Shown piece after piece: positions 43,911 to 64,000 of a stretch of DNA of 64,000 nucleotides (its first letter is position 1; each line of letters begins with the position of its first letter). Both the position numbers and the translations under genes were made by a program. The notes beneath the pieces were generated by a model, which searched no databases, had not been told where the DNA came from, and worked only from the letters and a program-made list of their open reading frames with translations. Origin of the DNA: Magnolia sinica (lineage: Eukaryota; Streptophyta; Magnoliopsida; Magnoliales; Magnoliaceae); the NCBI RefSeq assembly GCF_029962835.1, contig NC_080574.1, positions 25,890,001 to 25,954,000 of the forward strand, in the 5' to 3' direction.

Positions 43911-44366
43911 GAGCTATAGCTACGGATTATAACCATAGCGATAGATTGTCGTTAATATCAAAGATGAATGCCAAATTGTCCAGCAACAAAACTTGAAAAA
44001 TGGATGAATTTTCGATATTATCAACATATGTTAGTATTGAGCATAAGTCATCAATAATATCGAGTATGATCGATAGTATTGATAACTAATATTGAGTAAT
44101 GACCATAGATCTATGGCTACGGATTATAACCGTAGCAATAGGTACGGTAGCCCATCTGAAATGATCCGAAACAGGGAAATTTTTTTTATAGATTTTTACG
44201 GTTAGTACGTCTTATAGCTATGGTTTTAACCGCAGCCATAACCGTAGCTTTGATATTATCGATATTATCGAAAAAGTCCAAAACTGTCCAGTGAGTTTGC
44301 CTAAAAAATCCTGCTTTCGCCACATTTTCACTACGGATTATAACCATAGCCGTAAACATAGTGGGC
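43911..44366. repeat. cluster of CTACGGATTATAACC palindromes
   Basis: The motif occurs at about 43917, 44118 and 44331, with degraded copies at 44214-44250. The intervening DNA contains ATATCGA / TATCGATA-rich segments. It is probably one or two small elements that use the palindrome as terminus; the same motif is at 14604 and 19555. Confidence 0.6.
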
Positions 44367-44411
44367 TGCGCGGCCGGCAGTGCTGGGGCAGTCTGTTTTT
44401 TTTGCTGTGTT

Positions 44412-44855
44412 GCTTTTGTAGGTCCCATAATGAGGTCTGTGTTATATCCAAACCGTCCATATATTTGGTGAGCTCTTATTATGGCTTGAGAGGAAAAATA
44501 AGATAGATCTAACTATCAAGTGGGCCACACTGTAAAAGGCAGTGGGGAGTTGAACATCTACCATTGAAACCCTTTTAGGGGTTACAGAAGTTTTGGATCA
44601 TTATGAAATTTGTTTTTCCTCTTCATCTAGGTCTTTGTGACCCTATGAATGAACTTAGACGGGAAGGATTTCTCACAACCATCACAATGGGCCCCCTAAA
44701 GGTTTCTAATGGTTGACGATCATTCAAAACTGTTTCCTCTAATGTGGTACACTTGAGATTTGGATATACCTTATTTTTCGTCTCATATAATAAAATGATG
44801 TGGAAAAATACATGGACGGAATGGATGAAAAGCATACATCATGAAGGGCCGACAG
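44412..44855. mobile_element. foldback MITE (GGGTCCCATTATGAGG subfamily)
   Basis: Left TGTAGGTCCCATAATGAGGT; internal AAAAATAAGATAGATCTAAC and GTTTTTCCTCTTCATCTAGG; right AGCATACATCATGAAGGGCC. Sister copy of 20143-20590. Confidence 0.85.
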
Positions 44856-44884
44856 ACCACCGACCATCCGCCATTGGCGGGTGG

Positions 44885-45040
44885 CACGGGTACCCAATCC
44901 GTTTCCGTGAAAGGAGGGGTATTTTCGTCCTCAAATACCCTGTCCGTACGAGCAGGTCTAAGTTGCAAACCAAAGTTCGTATTGTTTCATAAAACCAGCT
45001 GGATAAAAGGTAGGATCCACAGTCCCAAATTTCTCATAAA
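44885..45040. repeat. dispersed repeat, inverted partner of 40180-40315
   Basis: AAAGGAGGGGTATTTTCGTC, TTGTTTCATAAAACCAGCTG and GATAAAAGGTAGGATCCACA match the complement of the earlier copy. Confidence 0.65.
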
Positions 45041-45129
45041 TCTAATGGCCAGTCGTATTCGTAAGATGATGCCGACATTCTCGTACGAGTATTCGGTACT
45101 ACCCTGCCTGTTCCGAGCTCGGCATAGGC

Positions 45130-45555
45130 TGATGATCTTAGGGTCCACCCTTATGTATGAGTTTATCCACACCGTCCATCCATTTTTTCCATATCATTTT
45201 AGGTTAAATACCCAAAAAGCAGATCCAAGGTTCACCTGGATCACACATGAGGAAGAAGCATTGATAATGACTTCCACCGTTGAAACCTTCCTAGAACCAA
45301 CCGTGATGTTTTTTGGTCATCCAACCTGTTCATAAGATGAAATGGACTTGGACGAAGGCAAAAAACAAATATAAGCTTGATATAAAACTTCTGTGGCTAC
45401 CAAGAAGTTTTTAATGGTGGAAGTTTAGTCCTCGTTATATTGTCCACTTGCGCCTTAGATCTGCCTCATATTTCATCTTGTATCCTAAAATGCTATAAAA
45501 AAATGGATGGACGGTGTGGATAAACCCATCAATCACTGTGGGTCCCTCCAAGCAA
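45130..45555. mobile_element. foldback MITE, complete copy
   Basis: Left GGGTCCACCCTTATGTATGA, right GGACGGTGTGGATAAACCCA ... CACTGTGGGTCCC. Internal paired segments are present in the opposite order to most copies. Confidence 0.8.
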
Positions 45556-45807
45556 GCGGGAGTAGTACCCAATCCACGTCCAACATTTTCCTATCCTTTG
45601 TTATAACGTCCCATCAATCATCATTCACAGCTTTGCAGTGAACGCCATTAATCCCCTGTACACCTGCGACTACCAAAGCTTCTCTACACCTTCAGACATC
45701 AATCCCAGCCCCACCCTAGACAAATGTCCCGTACAAGCCAGCCTTCGTTTCAATCCGACGGCTCAGATTCTCTTGAAGATCCATTTTCTAGTAAAACTTT
45801 CACTTCC
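45556..45807. other. no gene recognised
   Basis: Nothing supported; a 63-codon frame without resemblance lies here. Confidence 0.4.
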
Positions 45808-46196
45808 AGGCAGATTGGATGGGATTTGATATAATTAGAGTGGATTGCGCGGATTTCAAGGTAATGACAGTGGATTGGTGCAAGATCGATGGGATTGCTA
45901 TATCCGGGATTGATATATCGGGTCTGTTTGGCACGCCTGGCCAATCCCGAGATTAAACCTTTCAATCCCTTTCAATCCCTCGAACCAAACACGTCCCAGG
46001 AAATTTTGAAGGGATTAGGGGGATTGGATGGGATTTAAAGGTAATGATGGTGATGTCAGTGGATTGTCTTAAGATCCATGGGGTTGATATATCCCAGGAT
46101 CAGGATCCCGTGTCTGTTTGGCACGCCTGGCCAATCCCGGGATCTATCTTCCAATCCCTTCCAATCCTATCCAATCTGCCGGGCCAAACAGGCCTA
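45808..46196. mobile_element. two tandem/nested MITE copies upstream of the OPR gene
   Basis: TCTGTTTGGCACGCCTGGCC and CCAATCCCGGGAT occur twice (45924 and 46112), each preceded by GGATTGGATGGGATTT-like sequence. The right end CCAAACAGGCCTAA gives GGCCTGTTTGG-type termini. Confidence 0.65.
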
Positions 46197-46417
46197 ATTT
46201 CTGAATTTTGATTTCCTGAGCTTTCCTTCACCCACCCCTCCACATCTCAACGGTAGGTTTGATTGTTTTTGGTAGTCTACGACGATGTGGGTCTTAATAA
46301 TCCAGTGGTCGGTCAGGATCTTCTAATCTGGAACATTTTCTGGGCACCCCAAATAAAAGGTAGGCCTAAATCACCAAACGTGGGACCCACATGATACAAC
46401 GGCTGAGGCATTCCACT

Positions 46418-46424
46418 TATAAAA
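46418..46424 (+). promoter_or_regulatory. probable TATA box of the OPR gene
   Basis: TATAAAA lies 49 bp before the ATG, implying a very short leader of about 15-20 nt. The paralogue has TATAAA at a matching distance (62443). Confidence 0.6.
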
Positions 46425-46466
46425 TGGTCCATTAGTGGCAGAAAACAAAGGAGGGGAGAAGCAGAG

Positions 46467-57447
<10,981 letters not shown>

Positions 57448-57750
57448 TATAGATTGATATAGATTGATTATACTAGAAGTGGTCATTAATTTAGACCTGT
57501 CATCATGTGGGATCCACCTTCGGTTGCTTTTTTTTACCTCTTAAACATCACTTTGAATGAATATCTTAGCCATGGAGCTAACAGCTACAAAAAAAATGGA
57601 CATTTTGTAGAGGGTGATGATATAAAATAATGTAAAAATATTATTATTATGATTTTATGGTGAATAAATGAAATAATAATGGTGAAATGCTGTAGAGGAA
57701 AGTAATTTATAATCGTGGTACATTTCACTTACGTTGGCATGCAAATTTAC
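57448..57750. other. 3' flank of the OPR gene
   Basis: Probable 3' untranslated region. ATAAAATAATG, ATAAATGAAATAAT and similar A/T-rich motifs at 57620-57680 could serve polyadenylation; no site is certain. Confidence 0.4.
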
Positions 57751-58416
57751 TAGGGCTGAAAGTTGGGCGGGTTCAACCTGACCGACCCGTGACCCGACAT
57801 TGGGTTGGGCTGGGGCAGGATGTATTGGGTTTAGTCTCGATCTTGGGCTATATAAATACCAACCTGATAAAACTTGGGCCGGGCTTGGGTTGGGCTCCGG
57901 CAGGATGTATTGGCATGCATGTATAAGTTACTTAAAAATTATAATTGAGTGTGGATCATCTTTGTTGAAGGCACAAGAAATTTTAGTGTTGTCAAGTCTT
58001 ATTGGTCCATGCCATTTCCGATGACTCAAGCTAACCGGATATGCTAAATTTCTCTCACAAATAGATTGCATGCTACACAACATGACTTTTCAAGGAGTAG
58101 TTTTATATTTTAGCTTGTTTGTTTAGAAAAAATGAAGTTCTTTACTATAAATACTCATGTATATAATTTATAAAATCACAGGTACAAAAAATAAGATTTG
58201 TATTGAAATATAATAGACTAATGTAATAATGAAAATATTAGCATGCATCCATCCAACCAACCTGATTAACCCGACTAACCCGATCGAGCCCCGCTTGAGT
58301 TGGGCTTGGGTTGAGAATTCCCACCCCAAGTTTGGGTTAGGGTTGAGGTATAAAAACCTTGGGTTGGGCTAGGGTTGAGCACCAACCCCACCGGACCCAC
58401 CCGACTTTCAGCCCTA
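57751..58416. mobile_element. hAT-like MITE, copy 1
   Basis: Ends TAGGGCTGAAAGTTGGGCGG and, complemented, TAGGGCTGAAAGTCGGGTGG. Flanked by 8-bp near-duplication AAATTTAC (57743-57750) / ATATTTAC (58417-58424). The arms contain GGGTTGGGC reiterations. Non-coding. Confidence 0.85.
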
Positions 58417-58564
58417 ATATTTACTGGGTCCGGCAGGTCTACTGGCGCCGGCGGATTTAACAAATCCTCGCGTGATTCTTCTCTCCTCTGGGTTTTGATA
58501 AAGTGCATTGCCAGTGTAACGTGGCTAGGATACATGTGAAGCTTCCTGAGGTGTGGTTTGGGTG

Positions 58565-59010
58565 GATCCCTAACTGTGGGCCCACTATGATGTATGTGTC
58601 TTACATCTACACCGTCCATCTATTTTGACAGCTCATTTTAGGACATGATACAAAAATGTAGTAGATCTAAATCTTAGGCTGACCATAAAACGGGAGACTG
58701 TTGTGATTGGATCCCCACCATTAAAAACTTCATGGGGCCACTTGAGTGTTTATTTGCAATTCAATCTGTTGAGAAGATCACAAAGACCTGGACATAGAGA
58801 CCGCACAAGTATCAGCGTGATCCAAAACTTTTTTGGCCCACGAGAAGTTTTTAATGGTTGATTATTACTTTTTTCCTGTATTATGGTCCACCTGGGATTT
58901 GGATCTACTTCGTTTTTGGGATCATGTCCTAAAATGAATTTTAAAAACGGATGGACGGTGTGGATATAAGTCACATACGTCACGGTCGGCCTCACGGTCA
59001 GGGACCTCGC
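58565..59010. mobile_element. foldback MITE, complete copy
   Basis: Left ACTGTGGGCCCACTATGATG, right CACATACGTCACGGTCGGCC. Internal GGATGGACGGTGTGGATATA and CTACACCGTCCATCTATTTT pair. Confidence 0.85.
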
Positions 59011-59014
59011 GCGC

Positions 59015-59530
59015 TCTAATTAGGTGTTACCCTTACTGTGGGGCCCACGTTGATGATTTTTCGTATATCCACGCCGTCCATCCGTTTTTACAGGCCATTT
59101 AAGGATGAGGTGAAAATAATTATGCAGATATAAATCTCAATTGGACCACACCACAGGAAACAGTGGTGATTGAGGGCCTCACGATTAAAAATTCCGAAGG
59201 GCCCATCGTAAGTTTTTTGTAACGTTTATTTGAAATCCCACCCGTTGATAATGTCAAGAATATCTGGATGAAGGGAAAAAAAAATATCAGTTTTATACAA
59301 AACTTTTGTAGCTCACAAAAAGTTTTTAATAGTCATTCATCACTTATTCTAGTGATATGGTCCGCCTGAGATTGGATCTTCTTAATGTTTCTGATTACCT
59401 CTAAAATGAGAACGAAAAACAGATGGACGGTGTGGATATACAAAAAATGCATCAAGGTGAGACCCACACGGTTAGGGTAACACCCACCAAGCTGTTACCC
59501 GGGTAACAGCTAATCCGCTCCCATCCACCG
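59015..59530. mobile_element. foldback MITE, complete copy
   Basis: Left TTAGGTGTTACCCTTACTGT with GGGGCCCACGTTGATGATTT; right AAAATGCATCAAGGTGAGAC with GTTAGGGTAACACCC. The arms pair through GTGTTACCCT / AGGGTAACAC. Confidence 0.85.
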
Positions 59531-59535
59531 AAGCC

Positions 59536-60048
59536 GGGCCGTGGATTGCGTCCTACCTAATCCGTCGGGCAGAGATCTGTGGGGCTCACCGTGATTTAAC
59601 TGTTTTATCCACGCCGTTCATCATTTTTCTAAGGTCATTTCAAGCTATGAGCCAAAAAATGAGGCAGGTAAAGATCTTAAGTGGACCACAAAGTGGGGAT
59701 TGAACTTTCACCATTAAAAACTTCTTGGGAGCTGGAGAAGTTTTGGATCAAGCTAATATTTGTTTTTTCACTTCATCCACGTCTACATGACCTTATGAAT
59801 AGGTTGAATGGTAAAAATACATCACAGTGGCCATTAGAAAGGTTTCAACGGTGGGTGTCATTATCACTGAAGCTTCATTTGGTGTGGTCCACTGGAGCTT
59901 TGGATCTGCTTTGAAATAAATGTAACATCTTAAAATGATCGAAGAAAAGCAATGAATGGCGTGGATAAAACACTTACATCACAGTGGCCCCACAGAGCCC
60001 TGCCCGGATGGATTGCCGTCCTGGCGGGGTAGGACGCAATCCGCGTCC
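59536..60048. mobile_element. foldback MITE, complete copy with target duplication
   Basis: Left GGGCCGTGGATTGCGTCCTA and right (complement) GGACGCGGATTGCGTCCTAC, flanked by CCGAAGCC (59528-59535 and 60049-60056); 8 of 9 bases match if a 9-bp duplication is assumed. The inner arms have GTGGGGCTCACCGTGAT / ATCACAGTGGCCCCAC. Confidence 0.88.
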
Positions 60049-60124
60049 CCGAAGCCGCACCTTGCTTCCTGTGTACACGTTGCATTTCTCTCATATCCAA
60101 ACCGTCCAATATAATGAGATCTGC

Positions 60125-60817
60125 TGGGGCTGAAAGTTGGGCAGGTTCAACCCGACTGACCCTTGACTGACCCCACATTGGTTGGGCTTTGGCAGGACGT
60201 ATTGGGCTTGGTCTCAAGCTTGAGCCGTACAAACACCGACCCAATAAAACTTGGGTTGGGCCAGGGTTAAGGTCTCAAGTTACCCGACCCAATCCAACCC
60301 GATTGATATATAAGCTCCTTATAAGTTAATTATAATTGAGTGTGAATTGTCTACATTGAAGTCATACGAAATCCCAACATGCCCAGGTTTCAGTGGTCCA
60401 TGTCATTTCTGATGACTTGAGCTAACAAGACATGCTGAATTTCTCTCTTCCAAATGGATTGTTTGATGCACAATACGGCTTTTAAAGGAGTAATTGTCCT
60501 ATATTTTAGTTTGTTTGTTTAGAAAAAATGAGATTTTTTTATGATAAATAAGCACATATATAATAAATAAAATTATAGGTACAAAATATAAGATGTGTAT
60601 TGAAATTATAACATACTAATGTAATGTAATTACAAAAATATTAGCATATATCTGCCCGAAGAAGCCCTGGCCAAGCCCGCTTGAGCTGAGCTTTAGTTGA
60701 GAATTCCCAACCCGAGGTAAGGTTGGATTGGATTAGGTTAGGGTTGAGGCACAGGAGCCTTGGGTTGGGCTAGGGTTGAGCACCAACTCGGCCCAACCAG
60801 ACCAATTTTCAGCCCTA
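60125..60817. mobile_element. hAT-like MITE, copy 2
   Basis: Ends TGGGGCTGAAAGTTGGGCAG and, complemented, TAGGGCTGAAAATTGGTCTG, flanked by 8-bp AGATCTGC (60117-60124) / AGATCTTC (60818-60825). Colinear with the copy at 57751-58416. Confidence 0.88.
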
Positions 60818-60825
60818 AGATCTTC

Positions 60826-61140
60826 TGTACGTTGACCATGCACTCAAAATCAGATCTGATTCGGTAATTCTGACCTCTGTTCAATGGATATCTTGTGGAA
60901 TTTTGACTGTTCTTTGCGATTCGATTATTACATTAATGTGCACTGTCGATCAGCTAGGACCTATAATTCCATTGCATTTTAGACTTAGAATACATCTAGA
61001 GTTGGCTCCACTATCTGGGCGGTTCAGATTTAAGTACTTGCCACACGAACGTAGGAAAGCTAAATAATACCCAAGCTCTGCTGGATACGCCATGTGGCCT
61101 TATGGTAAGTGCGGACAGGTACCCAATCCCTGCCTATAAA
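60826..61140. other. no gene recognised
   Basis: Anonymous sequence; nothing supported. Confidence 0.4.
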
Positions 61141-61310
61141 TATGGGAGCGGATTTGGGTTCGGGTCCTTGCCCGAGTAGTAGACTCGAGGAGTTTCAATA
61201 CGAGGTCTTCGCTCCAGACCATGTGGTGAAATCCCACCACGGCGTGCGTGGGTGTGAGGCGGGTGCGTGTGTTAAATTTAAAAAAAGGAAAAGAAAAAAA
61301 CAGATAAAAA
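61141..61310 (+). mobile_element. SINE-like retroposon
   Basis: GGGTTCGGGTCC (61156) resembles an RNA polymerase III B box. It is followed by GACTCGAGGAGTTTCAATAC and ATCCCACCACGGCGTGCGTG, and an A-rich tail with TTAAATTTAAAAAAAGG (61273-61310). The 3' part recurs inverted inside the MITE at 37420-37910, so the sequence is mobile. I did not find a clear A box. Confidence 0.6.
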
Positions 61311-61354
61311 AAAGGCGTTTCTGGGTAGCACCGACACCGTATTCGGTGTTTGGC

Positions 61355-61510
61355 TGACCGTGGGCCCACCTTGATGTATACGTTGTATATCCAAGGTGTT
61401 CCCGGACATCAGGGTAGTGGATGTTTTCCTGACCGTGGGACCCACCTTGATATATGCGCTGTGTATCCACACCGTACATCAGTTTTTACCACTCATTTTA
61501 ATAAAGCAGG
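61355..61510. mobile_element. foldback MITE arms (two partial left ends)
   Basis: CCGTGGGCCCACCTTGATGT at about 61359 and CCGTGGGACCCACCTTGATA at about 61433 are two left arms in series. The second breaks at AAAGCAGGG, where the next copy inserted. Confidence 0.7.
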
Positions 61511-62048
61511 GAACCGGATTGGGTAGTGAGTAACTCGCTACACTTAACGTACTGAGTAAACTCTGTTAGGTTCACCATGATTTATATATTTTATCCGCTC
61601 CGTCTATCTATTTTACTAGATAATTTTAGAGCTTGAGGCCAAGAATAAAGCATATACAATGTTCATATGGACCACACTACAGTAAACAGTTGAATTCAAT
61701 GTCTACCATTGAAAAATTCTTGTGGGCGACAGAAGTTTTGGATCAAGCTTATATTTGTTTTTTCCCTTCACCTATGTCTTTATGATCTTATGAACCGGTT
61801 GGATGACAAATCAACATCACTTTGAGGCTGAGAAAGGTTTCAAGGGTGGAAATTATTATCCCCATTGTTTCTTATGATACGATCCACTTGATCTTTAGAT
61901 ATATTTCAATTTTGGGCTCAACCTATTAAACTAGATGAAAAAAATGGATGGACAGAGTGGATAAACTACATACATTCAAGGTGGGCTCAACTGAGTTTAC
62001 TCATTACGATAAAAGCACACTGGGTAACTCAGTACGCAATCGATGTCA
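61511..62048. mobile_element. foldback MITE, complete nested copy
   Basis: Left CCGGATTGGGTAGTGAGTAA, right ACTCAGTACGCAATCGATG. The paired arms include GTACTGAGTAAACTC / GAGTTTACTCATTACGA. It is closest to the copy at 10123-10661. Confidence 0.82.
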
Positions 62049-62225
62049 TACAGCAGACACAAATCTAAACTCGAACACACCGTTGACTATTAAAGAATTT
62101 CTGTGGGCCATAAAAGTTTTGGATTAAACTAATATTTGTGTTTTACCTTCGTCCAGGTATGTGTGACCTTATAAAATGGTTACGTGGCAAACATACAATG
62201 CATACTGCAGTGGATACTTTTGATC
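62049..62225. mobile_element. foldback MITE, continuation of the interrupted copy
   Basis: Begins ACAGCAGACACAAATCTAAA, which continues the segment left at 61505. It carries GGGCCATAAAAGTTTTGGAT and ATTTGTGTTTTACCTTCGTC. Confidence 0.65.
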
Positions 62226-62442
62226 TTTAAAACGCTGTAATGTTTTGAGTTGTAAAGACATTCAGAGGCGCGCCCACATCAGTGAAACACAAACTACGGT
62301 GTTGCACGCGTATCACCTGTTCCGCTACACTCTACAGTATGTAGCCACGCCGGAAGAGTTTTGCAACCGCGTTGCGCGTGTGATTTGCCAGCCTCATATT
62401 TTAATTTGTGCGCGGGGATCCGTCCCAACTACCAATCCCACC

Positions 62443-62448
62443 TATAAA
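62443..62448 (+). promoter_or_regulatory. probable TATA box of the second OPR gene
   Basis: TATAAA, 51 bp before the ATG at 62494. The spacing matches the first OPR gene. Confidence 0.6.
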
Positions 62449-62493
62449 TGGATGATCATCAAATGACAGAAAGCAGCCACGGTTGAAGCAAAG

Positions 62494-62552
62494 ATGGGTA
62501 AAACACTGTTACTTTCTCCTTACAAAATGGGAAGATCCCAACTCTCTCACAG
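62494..62552 (+). CDS. second OPR-like gene, first exon (partial; rest not identified in window)
   Basis: ATG opens MGKTLLLSPYKMGRSQLSHR with the last codon split at CACAG|GTACTA, exactly as in the gene at 46467: same 59-nt exon length, same donor and conserved upstream sequence (GGTGAAATGCC / GGTAAAACACTG). LLSPYKMGR is the usual OPR N-terminus. No second exon (VVLAP...) is found in the remaining 1.4 kb, so the gene probably continues past the window if it has a long intron. It could also be a truncated duplicate. Ser in GRSQLSHR replaces the usual Phe. Confidence 0.75.
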
Positions 62553-63236
62553 GTACTACTATTACGCTTTCAGTTTTCATCTTCATGTTCTTTTCATTAG
62601 AAAAAAATAGTTTCAAGGAATATGAAAAGAAATAGTTCTAAGGAAAATCAGTTTTTCATACTAAATCTGTGTTTAATTTTCATGGAGGGGTTCTCTGTTT
62701 GTTTTCCTAACAATTGAAAATCAGATTGGTGGAACGAGCCTAACCTTTGATCTGTGGATAGTTTGTTGAAATAGCACTGTAGGATGTTTTCATGGTTAAC
62801 CGTTCAATAAATTCCCTCAAATCTGATCAATGAAATTCTTGGGTCATGATAATAGCCTGTTTTCTGTTTACAAAAATGGTGATTCCATTAAGGATAGAGA
62901 AAGAGAGCTCCATTGTGAGCACAATTGCGGTTTGTCCTTGTCGGGGAGACTGATGTCGAGAATTTTAATTAAAACAGCTCTATTGGGGAAGTTATGTGAG
63001 GAATATGTGAATGCTGTTTTTTCTTTTGTGGGAAATTGAATTGGAAGCTCGAATTCATGTAACTCCATGGGGATTAATGAGCAATTCTTAGCAAATTGCA
63101 GTTGATTCTCGTATGGGAGATTGGAGAAGATGCTTCGTAGCGAATCCATCAGCAGCATACCTAATGGATGAGGTGGATTTGATGCATGCTCCTCCCACTA
63201 ATGCTAAGTTAGCACAAGTGAGGCCCTCTGTCTGTG
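62553..63236. other. probable first intron of the second OPR gene
   Basis: No exon was recognised. Open frames of 69 and 96 codons on opposite strands (62830-63158) show no family resemblance. Confidence 0.45.
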
Positions 63237-63840
63237 TAGGCAAGTAGAGCTGTACACGAGTCGAGTTAGCTCGGTCAACTTGCTCGACTCAACTCGGAAA
63301 AGCTCGACTCGCTTTGGCTTGAAACTGGATTCAAACCGAGTTGAGCTGGTTTTTGGAACTCGAAAAAATTTCGAGCCAAGTTCGAGCTTGCCTGAGCTCG
63401 ACTTGACTCGGCTTGAACCCCGACTCAAATCGGCTCGGATCAAATCAGCTTGGTGACTTGGTCATTTTGATCTTGATGTTGCTTGCCGAGTGTTTGATAA
63501 AATGCCTCAACGAAGTTTTTGTTTCTTGGACTGCCCTCATATCAAGGTATTCTCAAAATGGGTATTCGAGGGAAGATTGAAGAAACAAATCCCCACAAAG
63601 GAAAAAGAAACTTTACATTGTATGACTGCCCTCGTATCTTGATATCGATGCTACTTGCTGATTGTTTGATGAAATGCTAACAAATCGCTCTTACATATTT
63701 GCATTCAAAGTGTGGGAGATTGAAGATGCAATCTATGTGTTGGAGAAAATGTCGCACAGACTCGAACTCAGCTCGAGCTGGCCCGAGCTGCTAACTAAAC
63801 CGAGCCGAGCCAAGCTCGACTTGCTCTATTAAGAACTGTT
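63237..63840. repeat. GAGCTCG/GACTCG-rich dispersed repeat
   Basis: GAGCTGTACACGAGTCGAGT at 63246 and ACTCGAACTCAGCTCGAGCT ... AGCTCGACTTGCTC at 63760-63822 are inverted-type ends. The interior reiterates CTCGACTCG. This resembles a common plant MITE class, but its ends are not certain. Confidence 0.55.
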
Positions 63841-64000
63841 GGCTGGTTTTCCACTTAGTTCTTCCTTCCATTTGTCACCTCGTGATCGAATAGGTGTGGT
63901 TCTTTAGCACGATTCTATGTAGAACTGTCACATGCATTCCACAAAAACTAGCTCTCACCATGAAGACTACTGAGCGCAAAAATCAGTTATGCCCGCTATG
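63841..64000. other. window end, nothing recognised
   Basis: No feature could be supported here. Confidence 0.4.

Noticed and set aside
61156-61167. A tRNA gene suggested by GGGTTCGGGTCC
   Set aside because: The B-box-like motif lacks a cloverleaf around it and is followed by a retroposon-type tail.
62830-63158. Frames of 69 and 96 codons as exons of the second OPR gene
   Set aside because: Neither encodes OPR motifs (VVLAP, SQRA, WHAGRV); they lie in what should be intron 1.

Overview
The window is nuclear DNA from a flowering plant. Its genes are split by GT-AG introns with plant-typical structure, intergenic space is AT-rich, and miniature inverted-repeat transposons (MITEs) are dense. 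The most abundant repeat, a foldback element ending in GTGGGCCCACCATGATGTATG-like arms, is a type I associate from memory with magnoliids (Magnoliales/Laurales). That placement is an inference, not a measurement.

Two intact protein-coding genes can be rebuilt exon by exon. (1) Translation elongation factor 1-gamma (eEF1Bγ), + strand, 26936-35985: seven exons, 422 codons, with TATA, site II and telo-box motifs upstream. (2) A 12-oxophytodienoate-reductase-like flavoenzyme of the Old Yellow Enzyme family, + strand, 46467-57447: five exons, 374 codons, with an 8.2 kb second intron that holds a Ty3/Gypsy retroelement fossil. A tandem paralogue of this gene begins at 62494; only its first exon (62494-62552) can be identified.

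Layout. 1-3953: a ~206-bp tandem array and related repeats, with a shorter second copy at 12902-14279. 4228-9025: four unrelated broken gene fragments side by side (nucleotide-sugar transporter, PI-PLC X-domain protein, LONELY GUY cytokinin enzyme, C-terminal exon of a ferric reductase), all of which look captured and dead. 9.9-15 kb: nested MITEs. 15171-20137: a large 21/42-bp minisatellite whose blocks alternate in orientation, interrupted by MITEs. 20715-26294: an LTR element with no recognisable coding capacity. 26.4-36 kb: the eEF1Bγ gene with several transposons in introns 1 and 6. 36-46.4 kb: MITEs plus a second, unrelated 21-bp minisatellite (40815-42465). 46.4-57.5 kb: the OPR gene. 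57.7-62.2 kb: a nearly continuous run of hAT-like and foldback MITEs. 62.4-64 kb: start of the second OPR gene and a GAGCTCG-rich repeat.

No rRNA, tRNA, CRISPR array or bacterial-type operon was seen. The genes do not form a pathway: one is a housekeeping translation factor and the other an oxylipin/enone reductase family member. The most unusual content is the inverted minisatellite complex, the multi-gene fragment cluster, and the way transposons shape promoter and intron architecture.
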